From contig NZ_FXAG01000016.1 in the NCBI RefSeq assembly GCF_900177275.1, positions 1-64,000 of the forward strand: 64,000 bases of DNA, given 5' to 3'. Origin of the DNA: Pseudogulbenkiania subflava DSM 22618. GTDB taxonomy: Bacteria; Pseudomonadota; Gammaproteobacteria; Burkholderiales; Chromobacteriaceae. The translations under genes were made by a program, and so were the position numbers. The notes beneath the pieces were generated by a model that did not search any database, was not told where the DNA came from, and saw only the letters and a list, made by a program, of their open reading frames with translations. Of the stretch, positions 37,140-46,407 are shown one piece after another (the first letter of the stretch is position 1; each line of letters starts with the position of its first letter).

Positions 37140-37912
37140 AAACCAAGTGGATCGTGCTGTGGGCCATCATCGTGCGCGAGCTGCGCCGCTTCCTGCAGCA
37201 GCGCTCGCGCTTCTTCGGCGCGCTGGTGCGCCCACTGATCTGGCTGATGGTGTTCGCCGCCGGCTTCAGGGCCGCGCTCGGCATCGCCATCACCCCGCCC
37301 TACGAGACCTACATCACCTACGACGTCTACATCGTGCCGGGGCTGGTGGGCATGGTGCAGCTGTTCAACGGCATGCAGAACTCGCTGTCGATGGTGTACG
37401 ACCGCGAGATGGGCAGCATGCGCGTGTTGTTGACCAGCCCGCAGCCGCTACCCTTCCTGCTGTTCGCCAGGCTGTTCGCCGGCATGTGCGTGTCGCTGCT
37501 GCAGGTGTACGCCTTCCTGCTGATCGCGCGGTTGTCCGGGGTGGACCTGCCATGGAATGGCTTTCTCAGCGTGCTGCCGGCGCTGGTGCTGACCGGGCTG
37601 ATGCTGGGCGCCGCCGGCATGGTGGTGTCGTCGCAGGTGCGCCAGATCGAGAACTTTGCCGGGGTGATGAATTTCGTGGTGTTTCCGGTGTTCTTCCTGT
37701 CCTCGGCGCTGTATCCGCTGTGGAAGATGCAGGAGGGGAGCGAATGGGTCTACCAGCTGTGCCGCTTCAACCCGTTCACCGACGCGGTGGAGATGATCCG
37801 CTTCGCGCTGTACGGCCAGTGGGACAGCGCGGCGGCCAGCCATACCGTAATCGCCACGGCAGTGTGTCTGACCCTGGCGCTGCTCGGTTACCGCCCGCGC
37901 CAGCGCGCTTGA
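37136..37912 (+). CDS. PQQ catabolism-associated ABC-2-type permease
   Basis: Inner-membrane permease of 258 residues with about six hydrophobic segments, ABC-2 (NodJ/DrrB) type: RELRRFLQQRSRFFGALVRPLIWLMVF at the N-terminus and PVFFLSSALYPLWKM in the fifth segment. Coupled by ATGA to the ATPase. Together they form an exporter that is conserved beside PQQ alcohol dehydrogenases; a role in expelling toxic alcohols or aldehydes is an inference from Pseudomonas ped clusters. Confidence 0.9.
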   Translation: MKTKWIVLWAIIVRELRRFLQQRSRFFGALVRPLIWLMVFAAGFRAALGIAITPPYETYITYDVYIVPGLVGMVQLFNGMQNSLSMVYDREMGSMRVLLTSPQPLPFLLFARLFAGMCVSLLQVYAFLLIARLSGVDLPWNGFLSVLPALVLTGLMLGAAGMVVSSQVRQIENFAGVMNFVVFPVFFLSSALYPLWKMQEGSEWVYQLCRFNPFTDAVEMIRFALYGQWDSAAASHTVIATAVCLTLALLGYRPRQRA

Positions 37913-38035
37913 GAGCAGATCAACATGTCGACGGCGCGTGACGATCTCGGGGCGGCGATGCTCGCCGTGACGTCGTCCCGCACGCAAGGAGCTTGCGTCA
38001 GCCGCGCGGACAGGACGACAAGCGCGGCAACACCT

Positions 38036-38584
38036 TCACTGCGGCTCGGGCACGGCGTCGATCAGCGGCAGCCCGGCTTCCTGCCAGCCATCGCTGCCGT
38101 CCGGATACCAGTACACCGCCTGGTAGCCGTAGCTCAACGCCCGACGCGCCGCGTTCCACGACATCCAGCAGTCGCGCAAGCAGTAGAACACCAGCGGCCG
38201 GCCGAGGTCGCCGCCGGACAGCCGCTCCAGCTGGCGGCGGAAATACTGCTCGATGGCGGGTTCGAGCTCGCCGTAGCCGACGTTGGGCAGCCACACGCTA
38301 CCGGGCAGGTGGCGGCGCGGCGCGGCCGGCACCCAGCGGCAGCCGCCTGCGGCGTCCGGCACCCGGTTGGCGGCCATGACGTCGAGCAGCAGCGGGTGGT
38401 GTATCGCGATCAGCGCCTGCAGGGCCTGGCTGTCGAGCACCGTGGCGCCGGGCAGCTTGGCCGGGGTCGGGGCGCGGTAATGCTGCAGGCGGTAGCCGTC
38501 CGGCAGCGGCACCGGTTCGGCGGCGACGGCGATGGTGGAGCCCAGCGACAACAGCAGGGCAACGCTGAGACGGGACAGGCTCAT
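38036..38584 (-). CDS. PQQ catabolism-associated CXXCW motif protein (rhodanese-like)
   Basis: A secreted 182-residue protein with signal peptide MSLSRLSVALLLSLGSTIAVAA. The C-terminal half is rhodanese-like, with the active-loop motif YCLRDCWMSWNAARR giving the diagnostic CXXCW. LLDVMAANRVPDAAGG and LPGSVWLPNVGYGEL complete the pattern. ATG 38584 has GGAG upstream. It is convergent with the ABC operon and divergent from the FIST gene. Likely a periplasmic thiol or sulfur-handling protein, perhaps for the dehydrogenase disulfide; this is speculative. Confidence 0.85.
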   Translation of the reverse strand: MSLSRLSVALLLSLGSTIAVAAEPVPLPDGYRLQHYRAPTPAKLPGATVLDSQALQALIAIHHPLLLDVMAANRVPDAAGGCRWVPAAPRRHLPGSVWLPNVGYGELEPAIEQYFRRQLERLSGGDLGRPLVFYCLRDCWMSWNAARRALSYGYQAVYWYPDGSDGWQEAGLPLIDAVPEPQ

Positions 38585-38731
38585 GGCAGTACTCCGGCAG
38601 ACGGTACACTGCAGCATGGCGCGGCGCGCGCGCGCGCGCTATTCGACTTTCGTTTTACGCAGCGAAGGTTCAAGATGAGGTGCGAGCGTCCGCAGAGACG
38701 TCATCACGACTACAAAGCAGAGTGGAGACAA
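38585..38731. promoter_or_regulatory. Divergent control region with alternating GC tract and operator half-site
   Basis: Contains an uninterrupted alternating GC tract (about 38624-38639, Z-DNA-prone) directly followed by ATTCGACTT (38641-38649), which equals the left half of the regulon operator at 34133-34141; the right half is not conserved. Located between the CXXCW gene and the FIST-kinase operon. Confidence 0.35.
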
Positions 38732-39889
38732 ATGGGTTTCAATCCGCCTTCCCGGGTGCGACGCGGTCATGGTTACAGCGCCGACCCCGACCAGGTCGCC
38801 GACGAACTCTACCAGCAGCTGTGGCAGCCCGACTGCTCGCTAGTGCTGCTGTTCGTCGCCCCCGATTACCAGCTCGACAAACTGGCCGCCGCGCTGACAC
38901 GCCGCTTCGGCGACATCCCGGTGGTGGGCTGTACCACCGCCGGCGAGATCAGCCCGGACGGCTATCGCTGCCACTCCATCGTCGGCGTGAGCTTCGCCGA
39001 GCCGGATTTCTTCGTCGAGGTGCAGCACATCGGCGACCTGCCCCACTTCGACCTGTCCGACGCGCTGGGCACGGTGATGAGCGCACGCTACTCGCTCGGC
39101 CAGAAAGCCGGCTTTCCGCTGGAGCGCCATGCCTTCGCCCTGCTGCTGGTGGACGGCCTGTCGGCGCGCGAGGAACAGCTCGCCGGCCGGCTGGCGCGCG
39201 CGCTGGGCGACATTCCGATCTGCGGCGGCTCGGCCGGCGACAACATGCGCTTCGAGCGCACCCACATCCTGGTGGACGGCCAGTTCGTCAGCGACAGCGC
39301 GGCGCTGGTGCTGATCGCCACGCCACACCCGTTCGAGGTATTCAAGTCCGAGCACGCCATCCGCAGCGGCGAGCGCGTGGTGGTGACCGAGGCCGATGCC
39401 GAAGCGCGTCTGGTGACCGAGATCAACGCCGAACCGGCCGCCGCCGAATACGCGCGGCTGCTGGGCGTGTCGCCCGAGCGCCTCACCCCGCTGTCGTTCG
39501 CCGCGCACCCCCTGGTACTCAACGTCGGCGGCGTGCCCTACGTGCGCTCGATCCAGCGCATCAACCCCGATCTGAGCCTGAGCTTCTTCTGCGCCATCGA
39601 CGAGGGCATCGTGCTGTCCGGCACGCGCGCCACCGACATCGTCGACAACCTGGCGCGCACCTTCCGCGACCTGCGCGGCCGGCTCGGCGAGTTCCAGATC
39701 GTGCTGGGCTTCGACTGCATCCTGCGCACCCTGCCGCTGTTGCACTCCGACGCCATCGCCCGGCTCTCCAGCCTGCTCGCGGCGAACTCGGTGGTGGGCT
39801 TTTCCACCTATGGCGAGCAGTACCAGGCGATGCACGTGAACCAGACCTTCACCGGCATCGCCATCGGCTATGGCACGCAACATGAGTGA
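38732..39889 (+). CDS. FIST-domain sensory protein
   Basis: A 385-residue cytoplasmic protein with FIST N (CSLVLLFVAPDYQLDKLAAAL, VVGCTTAGEISPDGY, CGGSAGDNMRFERTHILVDG) and FIST C domains (RSIQRINPDLSLSFFCAIDEG, FDCILRTLPL, VGFSTYGEQY). FIST proteins are thought to bind small ligands such as amino acids for signal-transduction partners. The gene overlaps the hybrid kinase gene, so the two are surely coproduced and probably interact. ATG 38732 has GGAG upstream; an ATG at 38674 would add 19 basic residues. Confidence 0.87.
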   Translation: MGFNPPSRVRRGHGYSADPDQVADELYQQLWQPDCSLVLLFVAPDYQLDKLAAALTRRFGDIPVVGCTTAGEISPDGYRCHSIVGVSFAEPDFFVEVQHIGDLPHFDLSDALGTVMSARYSLGQKAGFPLERHAFALLLVDGLSAREEQLAGRLARALGDIPICGGSAGDNMRFERTHILVDGQFVSDSAALVLIATPHPFEVFKSEHAIRSGERVVVTEADAEARLVTEINAEPAAAEYARLLGVSPERLTPLSFAAHPLVLNVGGVPYVRSIQRINPDLSLSFFCAIDEGIVLSGTRATDIVDNLARTFRDLRGRLGEFQIVLGFDCILRTLPLLHSDAIARLSSLLAANSVVGFSTYGEQYQAMHVNQTFTGIAIGYGTQHE

Positions 39890-42452
39890 GATGGCACCGC
39901 GGCCCAACGGCGCCGAGCGGCTCAGCGCGCTGGAACTGGAAAACGCCAAGCTGCGCAAGATCAACGAGGCGCTGATGCGCCGCGTCGAGCAGGGACTGGC
40001 CGACAACGGCAACTCGTTCACCTTCTTCCAGGTCGCCGCCGAGCTGGAGACCCGCATCCAGGAGCGCACCCGCGCCCTGGAGAAGGCCATGGCCGACCTC
40101 GAGGCGTCCAACTTCGCGCTGCAGGAGGCCAAACTCGCCGCCGAACTGGCCAAGAACCAGCTCAACGTGGCGGTGGAGACCATCGCCGACGGCTTCGCGC
40201 TGTGGGACAGCGACAACCGGCTGATCCACTGCAACCGCAAGTTCGGCGAGATGTTCCCGGCGCTGCGCCCGATCATCGCCCCCGGCCTGCCGTTCGAGAC
40301 CCTGATCCGCGCCGCGGTGGCGGCGCACCTGATCCGCGACGCCGAGGCCGACCCGGAGGGCTGGATCGCCCAGCGCCTGGCGGTGCAGCAGGCGCCGCAG
40401 GACAGCCTGATCCTGGCGATGAGCGACGGCAGCTGGCAGCGCGTCAGCGAGCGCGCCATCGCCGGCGGCGGCCGCGTGGCGATCTACACCGACATCACCG
40501 AGATCAAGCGCCAGGAAATGCTGCTGCGCGAGCGCGACCTCGCGGCGCATTCGCAGCTGTTGCACGCCACCATGAACAGCATCCGCCAGGGCCTGGCGGT
40601 GTTCGATCGCGACGGCCGCCTGATGGAGTGGAACCCGCGCTTCGTCGAGCTGACCCAGCCGGCGCTGGCGCAGCTCGACGAGGACAGCGGCGTGCACCTG
40701 GCGGAATGGTCGCGCTGCTGCCCGCTGGGCGGTACCCTGGAATACCGCACGCCGCAGGGCCTGACGCTGGAGGTGCAGTACAACCCGATGCAGGGCGGCG
40801 GCTTCGTGATGAGCTACACCGACATCAGCGAGCGCAAGGCAGCCGAGCAGGCGCTGCGCGACAGCGAAGCCAAGATGCGCCTGATCACCGACGCCATGCC
40901 GGCGCTGATCGCCTACGTCGACAACCAGCAGATCTACCGCTTCACCAACAAGGGCTACGAGAGCTGGTTCGGCGTGCCGCAATCCGAGATCAACGGCCGC
41001 TCGATGCGCGAAGTGCTGGGCGCCCAGCTGTTCGACGACCGCAAGCATTTCGTTGAGCTGGCGCTGTCGGGCCAGGCCTCGGTGTTCGAACTGGAACTGC
41101 CGGCACCGCGCCAGCACATCGAGTTCGCCCGCGCCACCTTCATCCCGCACTTCGCCGCCGACGGCAGCGTGCTGGGGTTCTTCGCGCTGATCCAGGACAT
41201 CACCGAGAGCCGGCGCGCCGCCGAGGCGCTGCAGCAGGCCAAGGAACAGCTGGAAGTACGCGTGGCGGAGCGCACCGAGGAACTCTCCGTGGCCAACGGC
41301 CGGCTGCGCGAGGCGATCCGCGCCATCGAGGATGCGCAGCAGAGCAAGACGCGCTTCTTCGCCGCCGCCAGTCACGACCTGCTGCAGCCCCTGAACGCGG
41401 CGCGGCTGTTCCTCGCCGCGCTGGCCGGGCAGGAGCTGGCGCCGTCGGTGCGACCGCTGGTGGACAAGACCGGCACCGCGCTGGAATCGGTGGACGACCT
41501 GATCAACACCCTGCTGGAAATCTCGCGGCTGGACGCCGGCGCGGTCGAGGCCGAACCGCGCCACTTCCCGGTGGCGCAGCTGCTGGAACAGGTGGCCGAG
41601 GAGTTCGCACCGCTGGCCGAGGCCAAGTCGCTGCGCCTGCAGCTGCACTCCAGCCCGGCCATCATCCATAGCGACTGGGTGCTGCTGGGACGGGTGCTCC
41701 GCAACTTCCTCTCCAACGCCATCCGCTACACCCGCGAAGGCGGCATCCTGCTGGGCTGCCGGCGCCAGCCGGACGGCCTCCTGATCGGGGTGTGGGACCA
41801 GGGGCTCGGCATCCCGTCCGACAAGCTCGCCCTGGTGTTCCACGAATTCCAGCGCCTGCCCGAACACCACAGCCTGTGTCCGAAAGGCATGGGACTCGGG
41901 CTCGCCATCGTCAGCCGCCTGGCGCGCCGTCTCGACCACCGCCTGGTGGTGCGCTCGCGCTTCGGACGCGGTTCGTTGTTCGGCGTGGTAGTGCCCTACG
42001 GCGAGGCCGACGCGGTCAGCCCCGCACCGCAACCGGACCCGCCGCCGGCCCTGGCGGCCCCGGCGCAGCGCCAGGGCGCCACCATCCTGCTGATCGACAA
42101 CGAAACCAGCATCCTCGAGGGCATGAGCACGCTGCTGACCAACTGGCACTACCGTCCGCTGGCGGCAGCCTCGGCGAGCGAGGCGATCGAGTTGCTCAAA
42201 CGCGAGGCGGTGCAACCGGACGCCATCCTCGCCGACTACCATCTCGACCACGGCGCCACCGGCATCGAGGCGATCCGCACCGTGTGCCATCATCTGGGTC
42301 GCGCGGTGCCGGCGGCGCTGATCACGGCCGACCGCAGCGACGAGGTGCGGCAGGAGGCGGAAGCCGGTGGCTGGGCCTGGCTGGGCAAGCCGGTGCGGCC
42401 GGCGCGCTTGAGGACGCTGCTGGCGCATCTGACGCAGCCGGTGGGGGAGTAA
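39870..42452 (+). CDS. Hybrid sensor histidine kinase with PAS repeats
   Basis: A cytoplasmic 860-residue kinase without membrane segments. Coiled coil about 20-100, then three PAS domains (beginning near VAVETIADGFALWD, ATMNSIRQGLAVFD, LITDAMPALIAYVD), a second coiled coil, HisKA with phospho-histidine His502 in AASHDLLQPLNAARLF, HATPase (NFLSNAIRYT, GMGLGLAIVSR) and a C-terminal receiver with Asp789 (AILADYHLDHGATG). This layout matches the NahK/ErcS'-type kinases of Pseudomonas ethanol-oxidation regulation. The exact start (39870, 39882 or 39891) is undecided. Candidate partner of the LuxR-type regulator. Confidence 0.88.
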   Translation: MARNMSEMAPRPNGAERLSALELENAKLRKINEALMRRVEQGLADNGNSFTFFQVAAELETRIQERTRALEKAMADLEASNFALQEAKLAAELAKNQLNVAVETIADGFALWDSDNRLIHCNRKFGEMFPALRPIIAPGLPFETLIRAAVAAHLIRDAEADPEGWIAQRLAVQQAPQDSLILAMSDGSWQRVSERAIAGGGRVAIYTDITEIKRQEMLLRERDLAAHSQLLHATMNSIRQGLAVFDRDGRLMEWNPRFVELTQPALAQLDEDSGVHLAEWSRCCPLGGTLEYRTPQGLTLEVQYNPMQGGGFVMSYTDISERKAAEQALRDSEAKMRLITDAMPALIAYVDNQQIYRFTNKGYESWFGVPQSEINGRSMREVLGAQLFDDRKHFVELALSGQASVFELELPAPRQHIEFARATFIPHFAADGSVLGFFALIQDITESRRAAEALQQAKEQLEVRVAERTEELSVANGRLREAIRAIEDAQQSKTRFFAAASHDLLQPLNAARLFLAALAGQELAPSVRPLVDKTGTALESVDDLINTLLEISRLDAGAVEAEPRHFPVAQLLEQVAEEFAPLAEAKSLRLQLHSSPAIIHSDWVLLGRVLRNFLSNAIRYTREGGILLGCRRQPDGLLIGVWDQGLGIPSDKLALVFHEFQRLPEHHSLCPKGMGLGLAIVSRLARRLDHRLVVRSRFGRGSLFGVVVPYGEADAVSPAPQPDPPPALAAPAQRQGATILLIDNETSILEGMSTLLTNWHYRPLAAASASEAIELLKREAVQPDAILADYHLDHGATGIEAIRTVCHHLGRAVPAALITADRSDEVRQEAEAGGWAWLGKPVRPARLRTLLAHLTQPVGE

Positions 42453-42469
42453 GCGGTAGGTTGCCCGTT

Positions 42470-43785
42470 CGGCCGCCCTCCTCGCCTGGGTCGTGGCTTG
42501 CCTGTCCGGGTTGGTGGAGGTGTAGGGTTTGCCGGTCCCACCCGGCAGGCGGGTCGAGGCGAGCGGATGGGACGCGACGCTCATGTTTTGGCTCTGGGGA
42601 AGCCGGCCGCATAGAGGGGGCCGGTTCCGCCCGGCCTCCTCGCTTGGGTGGTTACTTGCCAGTCAGGGTGGTGAAGGAGTGGGCTTTGCCGGTCCCGCCC
42701 GGCAGGCGGGTCGAGGGGCTTGCGTCGCCAAGCCCCTCAACGCTCCCAAGGCGAGCCCACCGCCGCTTGCTTCCGCCTGGCTAGAGGCTGGCGAGGCGCG
42801 GCGGAAACTAGCCGGGCGCTAACGTCGCCCGGCGTCGAACAACCCGCCGCTTAAAACCTCGCCATCCTCCATCCAACCGGCGCGGCAGAAGGGCCGATGG
42901 GGCGCATCGGCGATGTTTTAGCACGGGGGAATGCAGGCGAAGGCGGAGACGGGGATATCTGATGCCGTGATGACTGAAGGCAATTATCCACAACTGCTCA
43001 GCCACCCTCGTCGGGTTCTTCACTGGACTTTGCCTTTTCCCCAATCCAAATCAACAAGCCTAGTGCGCCAGTAGTGGGTCCCCCTTCTTGCCGTGCCGAC
43101 GGGTGGGCATGGCAAGGTCTTAAACGGCTGGCTGTCCGACGCCGGGTGACGTTAGCGCCCGGCTAGTTCCAGCCGCGCCTTGCCATGACCGGGCCCCGGC
43201 GGGAACACACGGCAGGCGGGGGTCGCCTTTGGGGGTGAAGGGGGAGTTTGGCGACGCAAACTCCCCCTTCCCGTCCGCCGGGCGGAACCGGCACCCCCAC
43301 ACTCTCGGGCGTCCTTCCGTGCCAAAACCTAGCCGACGCGCGCCATCCGCTCGCCTTGGGAGCGTCGAGGGGCTTGGCGACGCAAGCCCCTCGACCCGCC
43401 TGCCGGGCGGGACCGGCAAACCCTACTCCTCCACCAACCCTGACGGGCAAGCCACAACCCAGGCAAGGAGACCGGGCGGAAACGCCCCCCCCGCCACCGC
43501 CAGTTTCTCCCAGAACCAAAACATGACCGACGTGCCCCATCCGCCCTTCTGCCGCGCCGCCTGGATGGGGGATGGCGAGGTTTTAAGCGGCGGGCTGTCC
43601 GACGCCGGGCGACGTTAGCGCCCGGCTAGTTTCCGCCGCGCCTCGCCATCCTCCAGCCAGACGGAGACAAGCGGCGGTGGGCTCGCCTTGGGAGCGTCGA
43701 GGGGCTTGGCGACGCAAGCCCCTCGACCCGCCTGCCGGGCGGAACCGGCAAAGCCCACTCCTCCACCAACACCGACAAGCAAGCG
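42470..43785. repeat. Composite structured repeat island B
   Basis: About 1.3 kb of non-coding repeat DNA, homologous to island A in the opposite orientation plus extra modules. From left: partial module pieces; beta hairpin (42710-42741) and its branched structure (stem GGCGAGG/CCTCGCC, 42790-42863); centre with DnaA box; inverted alpha branched structure (CATGGCAAGG/CCTTGCCATG, 43109-43187) and hairpin (43237-43270); a lone beta hairpin (43364-43395); inverted beta branched structure (43570-43651) and hairpin (43696-43727). All branched structures keep the inner hairpin GCCGGGCG/CGCCCGGC around CTAACGT or its complement. It ends just before the aldehyde dehydrogenase operator. Confidence 0.8.
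42984..42992 (+). promoter_or_regulatory. Perfect DnaA box in island B centre
   Basis: TTATCCACA followed by ACTGC, the same box and flank as in island A but on the opposite strand, in agreement with the inverted orientation of the whole island. Confidence 0.6.
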
Positions 43786-43799
43786 CCCTCCCCCCTCTC

Positions 43800-43811
43800 C
43801 GACCAAAGTCG
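43800..43811. promoter_or_regulatory. Quinoprotein-regulon operator at the aldehyde dehydrogenase gene
   Basis: CGACCAAAGTCG, followed by AATGG exactly as in the copy at 34169-34185. A CACAAT (43837-43842) lies about 32 bases from its centre and could be the -10, the same spacing as at pqqA. Confidence 0.6.
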
Positions 43812-43902
43812 AATGGCTGAACGCCCCTCCGATTCGCACAATGAAACCACTGCTAGGCTGTACACCCAACAGACCAGCGTCTCACCAAACCGGAGGAACG
43901 TC

Positions 43903-45423
43903 ATGTTGCAACAGACCCTGAACTCGATCCAGAACACCATCCCGCTGCGCAGCCAATACGATAACTTCATCAACGGCAAGTGGGTCGCCCCGGTGCGTGG
44001 CCAGTACTTCACCAACCTGAGCCCGATCACCGGCCAGCCGCTGTGCGAAGTTGCCCGCTCCACCGCCGAAGACGTCGAACTCGCACTTGACGCCGCCCAT
44101 GCCGCCTTCGACCGCTGGGCTCGCACCTCCCCGACCGAACGCTCCAACACCCTGCTGCGCATCGCCGACCGCATGGAGCAGTACCAGTCCTTCATCGCCG
44201 CCGTGGAAACCGCCGACAACGGCAAGCCGCTGCGTGAAACCAACGCCGCCGACATCCCGCTCGCCGTCGACCACTTCCGCTACTTCGCCGGCTGCGTCCG
44301 TGCCCAGGAAGGCTCGATCGGCGAGATCGACGACAACACCGTCGCCTACCACTTCCACGAGCCGCTGGGCGTCGTGGGCCAGATCATCCCGTGGAACTTC
44401 CCGCTCCTGATGGCCGCCTGGAAACTCGCCCCGGCGCTGGCCGCCGGCAACTGCGTAGTGCTGAAGCCGGCCGAGCAGACCCCGATGGCGATCATGGTGC
44501 TGATGGACCTGATCGGCGACCTCCTGCCGCCGGGCGTGCTCAACGTCGTCAACGGCTTCGGTCTGGAAGCCGGCAAGCCGCTCGCCACCAACACCCGCAT
44601 CAACAAGGTGGCCTTCACCGGTGAAACCAGCACCGGCCGCCTGATCATGCAGTACGCCTCCGAGAACATCATTCCGGTGACGCTGGAACTGGGCGGCAAG
44701 TCCCCCAACATCTTCTTCGAAGACGTGATGAGCGCCGACGACGCCTTCTTCGACAAGGCCCTGGAAGGCTTCGCCATGTTTGCCCTGAACCAGGGTGAAG
44801 TGTGCACCTGCCCGAGCCGCGCCCTGATCCAGGAATCGATCTACGACGCCTTCATCGAGCGTGCCGTGGCCCGCGTCAAGGCCATCAAGCAGGGCAACCC
44901 GTACGACATGAGCACCATGATCGGCGCCCAGGCTTCGTCCGAGCAGCTCGACAAGATCCTGTCCTACATCGACATTGGCCGCCAGGAAGGCGCCCAGGTG
45001 CTGGCCGGTGGCCAGCGTGCCCAGCTGGGCGGCGATCTGGCCGGCGGCTACTACGTCGAGCCGACCATCCTTGCCGGCCACAACAAGATGCGCGTGTTCC
45101 AGGAAGAAATCTTCGGCCCGGTGGTCGCGGTCACCACCTTCAAGAACAAGGAAGAAGCGCTGCAGATCGCCAACGACACCTCCTTCGGCCTGGGCGCCGG
45201 GGTGTGGACGCGCGACGGCTCGCTGGCCTACCGCATGGGTCGCGAGATCAAGGCCGGTCGTGTCTGGACCAACTGCTACCACCTGTACCCGGCACACGCC
45301 GCGTTCGGTGGCTACAAGAAGTCCGGCATCGGTCGTGAAACCCACAAGATGATGCTCGACCACTACCAGCAAACCAAGAACCTGTTGGTGAGCTACAGCC
45401 CGAACGCACTGGGCTTCTTCTGA
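43903..45423 (+). CDS. exaC: NAD-dependent acetaldehyde dehydrogenase (ExaC/AldB type)
   Basis: Cytoplasmic aldehyde dehydrogenase of 506 residues that oxidises the aldehyde made by the quinoprotein alcohol dehydrogenase. Motifs: [10 protein letters not shown] (Asn166 region), FTGETSTG, general base Glu262 in LELGGKSPN and catalytic Cys301 in [11 protein letters not shown]. The [11 protein letters not shown] version and length are typical of the ExaC/AldB group. ATG 43903 follows CGGAGGA; an open frame of 30 codons upstream runs through the operator and is discounted. A DUF779 gene follows, as in other genomes. Confidence 0.93.
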   Translation: MLQQTLNSIQNTIPLRSQYDNFINGKWVAPVRGQYFTNLSPITGQPLCEVARSTAEDVELALDAAHAAFDRWARTSPTERSNTLLRIADRMEQYQSFIAAVETADNGKPLRETNAADIPLAVDHFRYFAGCVRAQEGSIGEIDDNTVAYHFHEPLGVVGQIIPWNFPLLMAAWKLAPALAAGNCVVLKPAEQTPMAIMVLMDLIGDLLPPGVLNVVNGFGLEAGKPLATNTRINKVAFTGETSTGRLIMQYASENIIPVTLELGGKSPNIFFEDVMSADDAFFDKALEGFAMFALNQGEVCTCPSRALIQESIYDAFIERAVARVKAIKQGNPYDMSTMIGAQASSEQLDKILSYIDIGRQEGAQVLAGGQRAQLGGDLAGGYYVEPTILAGHNKMRVFQEEIFGPVVAVTTFKNKEEALQIANDTSFGLGAGVWTRDGSLAYRMGREIKAGRVWTNCYHLYPAHAAFGGYKKSGIGRETHKMMLDHYQQTKNLLVSYSPNALGFF

Positions 45424-45445
45424 GAATAGGGAACGTTCCTGCTGT

Positions 45446-45517
45446 GCAGGCCGATCTCGACGTGGCGGTGCTCGCGGCCCCCTCTCCGCGGAGCTTCCCG
45501 CTTCGACCTCGGCCTGC
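45446..45517 (+). other. Long inverted repeat between aldehyde dehydrogenase and DUF779 genes
   Basis: GCAGGCCGATCTCG (45446-45459) and CGACCTCGGCCTGC (45504-45517) pair at 12 of 14 positions with a GC-rich hairpin (CGCGG..CCGCGG) in the loop. No T-run. Possibly an mRNA-stability structure or a decayed mobile repeat. Confidence 0.4.
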
Positions 45518-45591
45518 CCATGACGGAAATCCCTCTTCTCGGGCATCAAACCTGCGGGGCGGCAGCCATGCCGCCCAGTGCGAGGAACACC

Positions 45592-45981
45592 ATGGTCAAT
45601 CGCGTTGACATCACCCCTGCCGCGGCCGCCATGGTCAGCAAACTGACCGAGCGGCACGGCCCCCTGCTGTTCCACCAGTCCGGTGGCTGCTGCGACGGCA
45701 GCGCCCCGATGTGCTACCCGCAGGGCGATTTTCACCTCGGCGCCCAGGACGTCTACCTCGGCGAGATCGCCAGCGCGCCGTTCTACATGAGCGCTTTTCA
45801 GTACGAATACTGGCAGCACACTCACCTGACCATCGACCTGGTTCCCGGTCGCGGCTCGAGTTTTTCGGTGGAGGCACCCGAAGGGGTACGTTTCATCACC
45901 CGCTCGCGCCTGTTCAGCGAGGCCGAATTGGCCGAGCTGGCAAACAGTTCTTCACCCCCTGAGCAAGGAAGCACGACATGA
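45592..45981 (+). CDS. DUF779 protein associated with aldehyde dehydrogenase
   Basis: A 129-residue protein with the family motif LLFHQSGGCCDGSAPMCYPQ (about residues 22-41), whose three cysteines and histidine suggest metal binding, and HLTIDLVPGRGSSFSVEAPEG. DUF779 genes often follow ExaC/AldB-type dehydrogenases; role unknown. ATG 45592 has GAGGA upstream, and an earlier in-frame ATG (45520) lies within the inverted repeat. Its stop overlaps the next start as ATGA. Confidence 0.88.
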   Translation: MVNRVDITPAAAAMVSKLTERHGPLLFHQSGGCCDGSAPMCYPQGDFHLGAQDVYLGEIASAPFYMSAFQYEYWQHTHLTIDLVPGRGSSFSVEAPEGVRFITRSRLFSEAELAELANSSSPPEQGSTT

Positions 45982-46403
45982 AACCCGCCACCCTCCGCAT
46001 GCTGACGCTGGCCCTCGCCGGCAGTCTCACCCTCCTCGGCACCGCTTACGGTCACGGCAACGTCACCCCGCAACCGGTGGACACCGGCAATCTGAAGAAG
46101 CTCGGCAGCGAGTGGCTGGACAGCAACCCCTACCGCGGCGATGCCGAAGCCATCCGCATCGGCCATTCCGCCTTCGCCCAGAACTGCGCGCGCTGCCACG
46201 GCATCGACGCCGTCTCCGGCGGCATCGCCCCGGACCTGCGCCAGCTGCCCACGGGCGAAGACGGCGATGCCGTGTTCCAGGGCCGCATCCGCCACGGCTC
46301 GATTCGCAACGGCGTGACCTACATGCCGCCGTTCGAGGGCATCCTGTCGCAGGAAGCCGCCTGGGCCATCCGCTCCTGGCTCGATACCGTGCATCAGGAA
46401 TGA
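45978..46403 (+). CDS. pedF: Cytochrome c-550 PedF
   Basis: A secreted 141-residue c-type cytochrome with signal peptide ending near LLGTAYG. The haem site is CARCHG (about residues 70-75) with an axial methionine in YMPPFEG. The N-terminal PYRGDAEAIRIGHSAFAQNC region matches the PedF/c550 type that accepts electrons from PQQ ethanol dehydrogenases. Translationally coupled to the DUF779 gene and followed by an MxaJ-like gene. Confidence 0.87.
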   Translation: MKPATLRMLTLALAGSLTLLGTAYGHGNVTPQPVDTGNLKKLGSEWLDSNPYRGDAEAIRIGHSAFAQNCARCHGIDAVSGGIAPDLRQLPTGEDGDAVFQGRIRHGSIRNGVTYMPPFEGILSQEAAWAIRSWLDTVHQE

Positions 46404-46407
46404 CATC

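Noticed and set aside
42470-43869. Short open frames in island B
   Set aside because: Same explanation as for island A; frames are not conserved between copies while the stems are.
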